20,124 nt of DNA from UMGS1387 sp045541355 (GTDB lineage: Bacteria > Bacillota > Clostridia > Oscillospirales > CAG-382). Location: assembly GCA_045541355.1 (NCBI GenBank), contig JAZQIW010000002.1, positions 1 through 20,124 on the forward strand. Reading direction: 5' to 3'. Both the position numbers and the translations under genes were made by a program. This document shows, one piece after another, positions 6,285 through 13,160 of this stretch (position 1 is its first letter; every line of letters begins with the position of its first letter). Under the pieces are notes generated by a model. It had not been told where the DNA came from. It did not search any database and saw only the letters and a list, made by a program, of their open reading frames with translations.

Positions 6285-7376
6285 ATGGACTTTTTTGACA
6301 GCTTTACCTCAAATACAACGGCAGGCAGTGCCAATCAGTTGTATTTCACAATGAAAGATAACGAGGTACATACAGGCAGAGTATTTTATAAAATCACCGT
6401 TGGAGGCACCTTCGGTTATTCGCTTTTGTTTTCAAATGTGATTGACAGTACATATGCCGACGGTTCAATATCCCGAAAGAACCTTGAATGTCCCGGGTGG
6501 AGCATACATTCTGCAAGGGTAGGCAGATGCAGCCGCATAGATGACGTACAGAACGGCAACTCCATTGAGGTTTTTGATTTCAAAGACCTCACCTTTGACC
6601 TGAAAAAACAAAAAGATGTAAAGACGGGCGAGATTTTCTGCTCAGACAGAACAACTCTTACCTTTCGCGAGGGAGAATATCTTTGCCTTGAAATGACCTT
6701 TTCGGGAAAGATGATTCCCTATCATGAGGAAACTCTTTTGCCTGTGTTTGTGAAGGAAAAGAATGGCTGGACTGCATCAAAGCATATGCCGTTTCCCGGC
6801 ATGATAGGCTGTGACAGACCGATAAAAAAGAGAATCGCCTTTTTCGGCGACTCAATCACTCAAGGGTGCGGTACGGGAATAAATACCTATGCTCATTGGA
6901 ATGCACTTCTTGCACAAAGAATCGGAAAAGAGAATGCATATTGGAATCTCGGCATAGGCTACGGACGTGCAAGCGATGCGGCAAGTGACGGAAGCTGGAT
7001 GTACAAAGCAAAACAGAATGATGTGATATTTGTCTGCTTGGGAGTCAATGATGTTTTTCACTCTGACTCGGCACAGACAATTATAAAGGATGTTGAACGT
7101 ATTGTTGATATACTTAAGGCAGAGGGGAAAACCGTAATTCTTCAAACCTTGCCTCCCTTTGACTGTACGGGCACCTGTCTTGAACGCTGGAGCAGGGTGA
7201 ATGATTACATCAGAAACAACCTTTCGTCAAAGGTCAAGCTTGTTTTTGATACAGTACCCGTTCTTGCAAAAAATGAAAAGGAACCGCATATGGCAAAATA
7301 CGGCGGACATCCTGATGCCGAAGGCTGCAGAAAATGGGCAGACAGTCTTTATGAGGCGATAAAGGATATTATATAA
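6285..7376 (+). CDS. SGNH/GDSL-family hydrolase (esterase/lipase-like)
   Basis: 363 residues. The ATG has CGGAGA 6 nt upstream. Residues about 1-175 form an N-terminal beta-rich domain with no signal peptide; the C-terminal half is an SGNH hydrolase. Block I is GDSITQG with nucleophile S190, block II is around G225/G227 in NLGIGYGRASD, block III is GVND with N255, and block V is GGHPDAEG with H342. This layout, an accessory beta domain before SGNH, is typical of carbohydrate esterase-like GDSL enzymes that remove acyl groups from glycans, but the substrate cannot be read from sequence. In classical SGNH enzymes an Asp lies three residues before the catalytic His; here that residue is Y339. 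The enzyme should be cytosolic. A terminator follows, so it appears to be monocistronic. Confidence 0.85.
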   Translation: MDFFDSFTSNTTAGSANQLYFTMKDNEVHTGRVFYKITVGGTFGYSLLFSNVIDSTYADGSISRKNLECPGWSIHSARVGRCSRIDDVQNGNSIEVFDFKDLTFDLKKQKDVKTGEIFCSDRTTLTFREGEYLCLEMTFSGKMIPYHEETLLPVFVKEKNGWTASKHMPFPGMIGCDRPIKKRIAFFGDSITQGCGTGINTYAHWNALLAQRIGKENAYWNLGIGYGRASDAASDGSWMYKAKQNDVIFVCLGVNDVFHSDSAQTIIKDVERIVDILKAEGKTVILQTLPPFDCTGTCLERWSRVNDYIRNNLSSKVKLVFDTVPVLAKNEKEPHMAKYGGHPDAEGCRKWADSLYEAIKDII

Positions 7377-7387
7377 AATTAACCGGT

Positions 7388-7410
7388 GCAAGGACAAAGC
7401 CTTGCTTTTT
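7388..7410 (+). terminator. Intrinsic terminator after the SGNH hydrolase
   Basis: GCAAGG (7388-7393) pairs with CCTTGC (7400-7405) across a 6-nt loop and is followed directly by five T residues, 12 nt after the stop codon. Confidence 0.75.
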
Positions 7411-7414
7411 CGGG

Positions 7415-7466
7415 TCACATCATTAAGGGCTTTATTTTGATGTGATATACTGTCTTTAATTAATAT
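7415..7466 (+). promoter_or_regulatory. Inverted repeat overlapping a possible promoter of the deacylase gene
   Basis: TCACATCA (7415-7422) and TGATGTGA (7438-7445) form a perfect 8-bp inverted repeat with a 15-nt centre. TTGATG (7437-7442) with TAATAT (7461-7466), spacer 18, could be the promoter; its -35 lies in the right arm. That is the arrangement of a repressor operator, but no regulator gene is next to it. Confidence 0.4.
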
Positions 7467-7493
7467 CGTTTTTGTACAACATAAGGAGAAACC

Positions 7494-9134
7494 ATGAGTA
7501 CATACACAAAAAGAGCCGACCTTATAATAAAAGGCGGAAATATCGTTGACGGAAGCGGACAGGCTTCATATACGGGAGATATTGCAGTTGTCGGCAATAA
7601 AATAGATTATATAGGAAATCTTGACGGAGCTTTTGCAGAAAAGGTAATTGATGCAAGGGGTAAGCTTGTCACCCCCGGGTTTATTGATACCCATTCTCAT
7701 TCCGACTCGTCAATCTGGATAAATCCCGAGGCGCAAAGCTCGGTAAGACAGGGCGTGACAACGGAAATTGTCGGAAATTGCGGCTTTTCCATGAGACACA
7801 CAATAAGTGTGCCCTTTGATGAAAAGGGAAACGGAATAGAATGTGTCTATGACCTTGCAAATACAGACAGGAAAGTTCCGAAGGGTGCGTTTGCCAATAC
7901 TCTTTTGAAAATGGAAAAGATGGGTGCATCCATTAATACCGCTTTTCTTTGCGGCCATAATGATTTGAGGGTTATTGCAGGGCTTAACACCAAGCGGTAC
8001 ACAAAAGAACAGTTTGATATGATGGAAGGCTTTTTACGGGAGGCACTTGAGAGCGGGTATATAGGCTTTTCGACGGGACTTGAATTTGATCCGGGCGTGC
8101 TTTCGGAGCCTGAGGAAATTGAACGCCTTGCTGCCGTTGCGGCAGAATATGACGGAATATATACCACCCATATGAGGGATGAGGGTACATATATTATCGA
8201 GGCTGTCGAGGAATTTCTTAATGTCATCAGAAAAACGGGAATGCGCGGCATGATTTCCCACCTCAATGTTAAATACGATAACGGTATTCCAAACGATTAC
8301 CTTGATAAATGCATGAATATGCTGAAGGAAGCAAGGGAAAAGGAAAACCTTGACGTTTATACAGATATGCTTTCAACCACCTACGGAACAGGCTGTGCAC
8401 AGGCAATGCTTCCGCCGTGGCTTTATGAAGACGGCTGGGACAGGGCAAGAGAAATTCTTGCCGATAAAGAGGGAAGAGAAAGGGTAAAGGGGGATATGAA
8501 CAGATACTGGAGATTTCTGGACATGGGACAGTGGGACAGACTTCTTCGTATTATAGCACCCCATATGCCGTCTGTTACGGCGATGTCCTTTGATGAGCTG
8601 TGCAAAAAATGGGACAGAGAGCCCTGCGATGCTTTTCTTGATGTCTTTATGAACACAAAGACAATAGACCGGGCAAGGGCAATTGAAATGGTGGGCGTCA
8701 TGTTCAACGAGAAGACCATGATTGATACCGTTGTCAATGACCCCATATATCTCTGGATGAGCGATAGCTATACCACCGTCGAGGAAGGCGATGCAAGAAC
8801 GGGAAATATGTCTGATTATATGGGATATCTCTATTTCTTTACAAGATACGTCAAGGAGCTTGGTGTTATCTCGATAGAGAACGCCGTTCATAAGGCAACA
8901 AAACGCCCTGCCGACCACTATAAGCTGCAAAAGCGAGGTATGCTAAAGGAGGGCTACTTTGCAGATATAAATGTATTTGAGCTTGATAACCTTAAAGTAA
9001 ATGCAACCTTTACTGACCCCTGTAAGTATTGCTCGGGCTTTGACTATGTCATTGTCAACGGCACACCCGTTATCCAAAACGGCGAGCATACGGGAAAACG
9101 TGCAGGCATGGTGCTCAGAAGAACAGAAAAGTAA
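7494..9134 (+). CDS. N-acyl-D-amino-acid deacylase (D-aminoacylase), amidohydrolase family
   Basis: 546 residues; AAGGAG lies 7 nt before the ATG. The protein has the composite amidohydrolase form: an N-terminal beta segment (IIKGGNIVDGSG), a TIM-barrel and a C-terminal beta segment (GMLKEGYFADINVFE). Zinc ligands are visible at the positions expected for D-aminoacylases: H67 and H69 in THSHSD, C96 in GNCGFS, H226 in THMRDE, H256 in ISHLN, and probably D424 in MSDSY. H67, H69 and C96 have the same numbering as I recall for the Alcaligenes enzyme. These enzymes hydrolyse N-acyl-D-amino acids to D-amino acids and carboxylate, useful in salvage of peptidoglycan-derived or dietary D-amino acids. 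A related dihydroorotase-like or dipeptidase activity cannot be excluded. There is no signal peptide, so it is cytosolic. It is flanked by terminators and so is its own unit. Confidence 0.85.
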   Translation: MSTYTKRADLIIKGGNIVDGSGQASYTGDIAVVGNKIDYIGNLDGAFAEKVIDARGKLVTPGFIDTHSHSDSSIWINPEAQSSVRQGVTTEIVGNCGFSMRHTISVPFDEKGNGIECVYDLANTDRKVPKGAFANTLLKMEKMGASINTAFLCGHNDLRVIAGLNTKRYTKEQFDMMEGFLREALESGYIGFSTGLEFDPGVLSEPEEIERLAAVAAEYDGIYTTHMRDEGTYIIEAVEEFLNVIRKTGMRGMISHLNVKYDNGIPNDYLDKCMNMLKEAREKENLDVYTDMLSTTYGTGCAQAMLPPWLYEDGWDRAREILADKEGRERVKGDMNRYWRFLDMGQWDRLLRIIAPHMPSVTAMSFDELCKKWDREPCDAFLDVFMNTKTIDRARAIEMVGVMFNEKTMIDTVVNDPIYLWMSDSYTTVEEGDARTGNMSDYMGYLYFFTRYVKELGVISIENAVHKATKRPADHYKLQKRGMLKEGYFADINVFELDNLKVNATFTDPCKYCSGFDYVIVNGTPVIQNGEHTGKRAGMVLRRTEK

Positions 9135-9155
9135 ATAATTTTTTGCAAAAGACAG

Positions 9156-9184
9156 GGCAGAAACGCTTTTCGTTTCTGCCTTTT
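9156..9184 (+). terminator. Intrinsic terminator after the deacylase
   Basis: A perfect 10-bp stem (GGCAGAAACG / CGTTTCTGCC; arms 9156-9165 and 9171-9180) with a 5-nt loop, then TTTTG. It begins 22 nt after the stop codon. Confidence 0.85.
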
Positions 9185-9324
9185 GTTCCCTAAAAAAGCA
9201 GATGCATTTTTTGAACGTACTGTTCACATAAAGGTTTCGCCATGTTAACCGAAAATACATAATATTGTTGTTTAATAGTATAGGTTTTTGCAAAGAAAAC
9301 AAACTTAGAATCCCCGAAAATATC

Positions 9325-9349
9325 CGAGGACAGAGCTCCTCGTTTTTTT
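9325..9349 (+). terminator. Terminator inside the leader of the antiporter gene (candidate attenuator)
   Basis: CGAGGA (9325-9330) pairs with TCCTCG (9337-9342) over a 6-nt loop and is followed by seven T residues, ending 36 nt before the ATG at 9386. It is too far from the previous gene, which has its own terminator, to serve that gene. An upstream TCCCCG (9311-9316) could pair with CGAGGA at five of six positions and would then block terminator formation. This suggests regulated read-through, but I recognise no named riboswitch in 9182-9385 and see no clear promoter there. Confidence 0.65.
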
Positions 9350-9385
9350 GCGAAAAAATCAAACGAAAGAAAGAAGAATTGAAGT

Positions 9386-10684
9386 ATGAATACTTTGCTT
9401 TCCGTGTCAATCGCGCTTCTGGGCGGATTGCTTATGACAAGAGCATTCAAGCCCCTAAAGCTGCCGTCTGTTACGGCATATCTTATAGCCGGCGTGCTTA
9501 TAGGTCCGTATTGTCTGGGACAGCTGGGCGTGGGAGGCCTCGGTTTTGCAAATATGCATGAGGTTGAACACCTTGGCGTTATAGCAGACGTTGCACTCGG
9601 CTTTATTGCCTTTTCAATCGGTAATGAATTTCGTGTTGAAGACCTTAAGATTATAGGAAAAAAAGCTCTGGTAATAGGTATTTTTCAGGCACTTGTGGCA
9701 ACACTCTTTGTAGATGCAGCACTTGTTGTACTGTATTATCTGATGCCGGGAAAAATAAGTATAGCTCAGGTAATTACGCTTGGTGCCATTGCAACGGCAA
9801 CAGCTCCTGCGGCAACACTTATGGTTGTACGACAGTATAAGGCAAAGGGCCCTCTTACAGACCTGCTTTTGCCCATAGTTGCTCTTGATGATGCGGTAGG
9901 TCTCATAGTGTTTGCGGTATCCTTCGGAATTGCAAAGACACTCGGAACAAACAGCCTTGACCCCGTATCAATTATTGTAAATCCCCTTGTGGAGATTGTG
10001 GCATCCTTGGTTCTCGGTGCTGTTATGGGATGGCTTCTCACACAGCTTGAAAAGCTGTTTAACTCAAATACAAACCGTCTTAATATGACAATTGCATTTG
10101 TGTTCCTTACCGTTTCACTTTCCCAGATAAGCTTTGAACTCGGAAGTGTTCACGTAGGCTTCTCGTCGCTTCTTGTTTGTATGATGCTCGGAACGGTATT
10201 CTGCAATATCTGTCCTCTTTCCCATGACCTTATGGGACAGGCAGATAAGTGGACAAGCCCGCTGTTTGCGCTTTTCTTTGTAATAAGCGGCGCAGAGCTT
10301 GAGCTTGGCGTGTTTACGGATTATGCCGTTGTTGTTATAGGCATTGTTTATATTGTGTTTCGCTGCCTCGGAAAATACTTCGGTACCTTTGCAAGCGCAA
10401 AGGCGACAAAATGCGAGTCTAATATCTGTAAGTACCTCGGTATAACACTTTTCCCTCAGGCAGGTGTTGCTTTGGGAATGTGTACAATAGCAAGCGCACA
10501 GTTTGGCGAGGCAGGTGTGCTTGTAAGAAACATTACACTTTTTGCAGTGCTTATATATGAATTGTTCGGTCCTGTTCTTACAAGATGGGCGCTTACAAAG
10601 GCGGGAGATATAAAGCCCATGGCTCAGGAGGTAAGAGACCGCCGTAAGACAAAGCTTGAGATGGCACAGAAGTCCGGAAAATAG
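9386..10684 (+). CDS. CPA2-type cation:proton antiporter (no regulatory domain)
   Basis: 432 residues with about 12 hydrophobic segments along the whole length. The family pattern is clear: an N-terminal half with LPSVTAYLIAGVLIGP, then ATATAPAATLMVV (about 136-148) and the paired acidic residues D168-D169 in ALDDAVGLIVF, the ion-binding site of CPA2 antiporters. The C-terminal half ends in a short charged tail (about 405-432) with no RCK/KTN nucleotide-binding domain, so K+ or NAD control of the KefC type is not expected. It should exchange Na+ or K+ for protons in the cytoplasmic membrane. The ribosome site is weak (AGAAAGAAG, 9 nt from ATG). The leader contains a terminator, so expression is probably conditional. 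The next gene, a CLC transporter, follows 70 nt downstream. Confidence 0.85.
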   Translation: MNTLLSVSIALLGGLLMTRAFKPLKLPSVTAYLIAGVLIGPYCLGQLGVGGLGFANMHEVEHLGVIADVALGFIAFSIGNEFRVEDLKIIGKKALVIGIFQALVATLFVDAALVVLYYLMPGKISIAQVITLGAIATATAPAATLMVVRQYKAKGPLTDLLLPIVALDDAVGLIVFAVSFGIAKTLGTNSLDPVSIIVNPLVEIVASLVLGAVMGWLLTQLEKLFNSNTNRLNMTIAFVFLTVSLSQISFELGSVHVGFSSLLVCMMLGTVFCNICPLSHDLMGQADKWTSPLFALFFVISGAELELGVFTDYAVVVIGIVYIVFRCLGKYFGTFASAKATKCESNICKYLGITLFPQAGVALGMCTIASAQFGEAGVLVRNITLFAVLIYELFGPVLTRWALTKAGDIKPMAQEVRDRRKTKLEMAQKSGK

Positions 10685-10695
10685 TTTTTGTTTAT

Positions 10696-10724
10696 TAAGG
10701 GTCTGAAAATTGTTCAGGCCCTTA
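10696..10724 (+). terminator. Stem-loop between the antiporter and CLC genes
   Basis: A 12-bp stem with one G-T pair (arms 10696-10707 and 10713-10724) and a 5-nt loop, 11 nt after the antiporter stop. The T-run is poor (GTTGTGTCC), so it may only partly stop transcription and let the downstream gene be read through. I see no separate promoter for that gene. Confidence 0.55.
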
Positions 10725-10754
10725 GTTGTGTCCAAAAGGAGAAGGCAGACGAAA

Positions 10755-12002
10755 GTGAAGAGTATCGGTTTTTGTTTTGAATATCTGAAAACCTTTTTAA
10801 AGTGGGTAGTAATATCGGTTGCGGTGGGATTTCTCGGCGGCATTGTCGGGGGAGCCTTTCACCTTCTTGTAGACAGGGTTACGGAATATAGGGCAGAGAA
10901 CACATACCTTCTGCTTTTGCTTCCCGTCGGCGGTATTGTGATAACCTTCCTTTATAAACACTTTGCGGCAAAGGAGCATATTGATACAAACCGTGTCATA
11001 GAATCGGTAAGGGATAATAAAAATGTGCCGATTGTCATGGTTCCGCTTATATTTGCAAGTACGGTAATCACCCATATGCTCGGCGGTTCTGCAGGCAGAG
11101 AGGGTGCAGCGCTCCAGCTTGGCGGCGGTATAGGCTATAATGTCGGAAAGCTTCTTAAGCTTTCCGAGAGGGATATGCATATAATTGTCATGTCGGGAAT
11201 GAGCAGCGTGTTTTCGGCACTTTTCGGCACCCCCGTAACAGCGGCGGTGTTTTCCCTTGAGGTTGTAAGCGTCGGCGTGTTTAATTACGCAGGAATTCTT
11301 CCGTGTGTTATATCCTCTGTCTGCGCATATATGCTGGCAGGAGCCTTGGGTATTTCCCCCGTACGCTTTGAAAATGTGGCATTTGCCGAGGTTTCGGCAT
11401 TACTGCTTGTAAAGACAGCCGTTCTTGCCCTTCTTTGCGCCCTTTTGAGCATTGTGTTCTGCATGACAATAGAAAAATGCCATAAGCTTTCAAAGAAGTT
11501 TCTCCCGAATATGTACCTTAGAAGTGTTGCGGGCGCAGTAATTATTGTTGCCCTGACCTATGCTGTCGGCACATATGATTATAACGGCGCAGGCATGGAT
11601 GTTATTGCAAAGGCAATGTCGGGCACGGCGGAGTATGAGGCATTTGCACTTAAACTCTTGTTTACTGCAATAACAATTGCGGCTGGCTTTAAGGGCGGAG
11701 AGATAGTGCCGGCATTTTTTGTCGGTTCAAGCTTCGGCTGTGCCTTCGGTCCTCTTCTTCTCGGACTTGATGCACCCATGGCGGCGGCTCTCGGCTTTGT
11801 GTCACTGTTTTGCGGAGTTGTAAATTGCCCTGTTGCATCAATGATACTGGCAATTGAGGTTTTTGGAACCGAGGGAATACTGTATTTTGCCGTAGCCTGC
11901 GGAGTAAGCTATATGCTTTCGGGCAATTTCGGTCTTTATAAAAGTCAGAAAATAGTCTACTCAAAGCTGGATGCACACTATATTGACGAGAACGCAAAAT
12001 AA
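10755..12002 (+). CDS. CLC-family anion transporter, probably fluoride/proton antiporter (CLC-F type)
   Basis: 415 residues from the GTG at 10755, chosen because AAAAGGAGAAGG lies upstream; an in-frame TTG at 10710 is less likely since it lies within the preceding stem-loop. The CLC fold is evident: about 10 or more hydrophobic helices, the gating glutamate E116 in GGSAGREGAALQ, and GFKGGEIVPAFFVG. In chloride-type CLCs the first motif is GSGIP and the later one GIFAP; here the first region reads DTNRV (N79) and the later one GGEIVP with E316. That pattern matches the CLC-F branch, where Asn or Met replaces the chloride-binding Ser; the 200-residue distance between the two glutamates equals that I recall for E118/E318 of the Enterococcus protein. 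The usual Thr two residues after the second glutamate is V318 here. CLC-F transporters expel fluoride. No crcB-type fluoride riboswitch is visible upstream. Confidence 0.8.
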   Translation: MKSIGFCFEYLKTFLKWVVISVAVGFLGGIVGGAFHLLVDRVTEYRAENTYLLLLLPVGGIVITFLYKHFAAKEHIDTNRVIESVRDNKNVPIVMVPLIFASTVITHMLGGSAGREGAALQLGGGIGYNVGKLLKLSERDMHIIVMSGMSSVFSALFGTPVTAAVFSLEVVSVGVFNYAGILPCVISSVCAYMLAGALGISPVRFENVAFAEVSALLLVKTAVLALLCALLSIVFCMTIEKCHKLSKKFLPNMYLRSVAGAVIIVALTYAVGTYDYNGAGMDVIAKAMSGTAEYEAFALKLLFTAITIAAGFKGGEIVPAFFVGSSFGCAFGPLLLGLDAPMAAALGFVSLFCGVVNCPVASMILAIEVFGTEGILYFAVACGVSYMLSGNFGLYKSQKIVYSKLDAHYIDENAK

Positions 12003-12046
12003 TTAAAAAATTGTGACAAAGAAATGAGTTTTTTGTCTCTGTAATA

Positions 12047-12075
12047 TTGACAAATCCTGACAAATAATGTAAAAT
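12047..12075 (+). promoter_or_regulatory. Sigma-A promoter for the DUF975-like gene
   Basis: TTGACA (12047-12052), 17-nt spacer, TAAAAT (12070-12075). The predicted start near 12082 leaves a short leader that contains the ribosome site GAAAGGAG (12092-12099). Confidence 0.75.
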
Positions 12076-12107
12076 AGTGTCAACAAATCTTGAAAGGAGC
12101 TTGTTTT

Positions 12108-13007
12108 ATGTTTATCGAAAAATATAAAAGAGCGTTATCAGTACTCTCACGTAAACCCATGATGCTTTGGGGCCTTTCTCTGCTTGCAGTTGTTCTCGGC
12201 TTTGTTGCAAAGCTGGTATGCGGCGGCTTTATGGCAATAGGCATTGCGGCATCCTACCTCTTTTCTTGCGGTATGGCAAAGGTTTATCTTGACGGTCTTA
12301 AGGGCAAGAAGGTAAATTCCACACAGCTTTTTGCGGCATTCAACAAGAACTGCCTCAGAATTGCAGGCGGTATGGCATGGAAGGATCTCTGGTATTTTAT
12401 TTGGATGCTTGTTCCCATTGCAGGTCCCGTTATTGCACTTGTTAAGGGTTATTCCTATGCATTTACACCCTATATTCTTATGACAAAGCCTGAGGTTACA
12501 GCTACCGATGCTCTCAAGCTTTCCATGGAAAAGACAAACGGCAAGAAGCTTCAGATGTTCCTTGCAGATCTTTGCTACGGTCTCATTGTAGGCATTGCGA
12601 TGCTTGTTCTCTCACTTCTTTCCGCTATTCCTTTCCTCGGACTCATCTTTGGTCTTGTACTCTTTGTATTCTCGGTAGTTGTTATTCTCTTCACACCCAT
12701 TTTCAAGGGTCTTTACATGGCAGCGTTCTATGAAGATGCTCCCGCACCTCATGGCTACGGCTATGCACCTCAGCAGGGCTATGCACCCCAGCAGGGTTAT
12801 GTACCTCAGCAGGGCTATGTACCCCAGCAGAGACCTGCTGCACCCCAACAGGCACCACAGCAGGCACCTCAGCAGGCACCTCAGCAGAGACCCGCTGCAC
12901 CCCAGCAGGCTCCTGAGTGTGGGTCTCAGCAGGCTCCTCAGTATGCGCCTCAGCAGGCACCTCAGCAGCAGGCATATAATCCCAATAACTATCAGCAGAA
13001 TCAGTAA
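12108..13007 (+). CDS. DUF975-like membrane protein with PQQ-repeat tail
   Basis: 299 residues from the ATG at 12108, 8 nt after GAAAGGAG; an in-frame TTG at 12090 precedes the ribosome site and is rejected. Residues 1-210 resemble DUF975 membrane proteins: hydrophobic segments about 19-37, 40-58, 94-113, 152-170 and 173-197, with the conserved-looking stretch KDLWYFIWMLVPIAGP and YSYAFTPYILMTKP. Residues about 217-287 are a low-complexity tail with eleven PQQ units, mostly GY(A/V)PQQ and APQQ, interrupted once by ECGSQQ (270-275). The tail probably extends into the cytosol, where such Pro/Gln/Tyr-rich chains act as flexible or self-associating linkers; the membrane part has no known activity. 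It has its own promoter and terminator. Confidence 0.78.
   Translation: MFIEKYKRALSVLSRKPMMLWGLSLLAVVLGFVAKLVCGGFMAIGIAASYLFSCGMAKVYLDGLKGKKVNSTQLFAAFNKNCLRIAGGMAWKDLWYFIWMLVPIAGPVIALVKGYSYAFTPYILMTKPEVTATDALKLSMEKTNGKKLQMFLADLCYGLIVGIAMLVLSLLSAIPFLGLIFGLVLFVFSVVVILFTPIFKGLYMAAFYEDAPAPHGYGYAPQQGYAPQQGYVPQQGYVPQQRPAAPQQAPQQAPQQAPQQRPAAPQQAPECGSQQAPQYAPQQAPQQQAYNPNNYQQNQ
12756..12968 (+). repeat. In-frame PQQ-coding tandem repeat
   Basis: Degenerate 12- to 21-nt units built on CC(T/C)CAGCAG, first as GY(A/V)PQQ (four units), then APQQ and RPAAPQQ. Synonymous third-base changes between units show the array is not freshly copied. It produces long meaningless open frames on the other strand and in the other + frame. 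Confidence 0.85.
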
Positions 13008-13026
13008 TAAAAAGAATACATATTTC

Positions 13027-13051
13027 AGAGCCCGAACGGTGTTCGGGCTCT
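13027..13051 (+). terminator. Stem-loop terminator after the DUF975-like gene
   Basis: A perfect 11-bp stem (AGAGCCCGAAC / GTTCGGGCTCT) with a 3-nt GGT loop, 19 nt after the stop. Only a weak T-run follows (TGCTTTG). Confidence 0.75.
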
Positions 13052-13094
13052 TGCTTTGCCAAAATAAAAAACATTTTATATTCATAAAATACTG

Positions 13095-13123
13095 TTGAAT
13101 TGAAATAGATGAGGTATTATAAT
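13095..13123 (+). promoter_or_regulatory. Sigma-A promoter for the MATE-ABC gene group
   Basis: TTGAAT (13095-13100), 17-nt spacer, TATAAT (13118-13123). The predicted start near 13130 gives a leader of about 30 nt before the GTG at 13161. No other convincing promoter is seen before 14673, so it may drive all four following genes. Confidence 0.7.
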
Positions 13124-13160
13124 ATATCCTGTCAAAATTTGTAAAACAGAGGTATAATCA

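Noticed and set aside
8373..8930. 185-residue open frame on the - strand opposite the deacylase
   Set aside because: It lies wholly within a well-supported amidohydrolase gene and has no ribosome site or domain.
9212..9226. LexA-like site (GAAC-N5-GTTC) before the antiporter
   Set aside because: Firmicute SOS boxes have a 4-nt centre; here it is 5, and the neighbouring genes have no SOS link.
12015..12037. Possible terminator after the CLC gene (GACAAA / TTTGTC)
   Set aside because: The stem is only 6 A/T-rich base pairs with a 11-nt loop and no T-run after it.
12612..13098. Open frames on the - strand and in another + frame over the PQQ region
   Set aside because: These come from the repetitive codons of the PQQ tail; the DUF975-like frame has the promoter, ribosome site and terminator.
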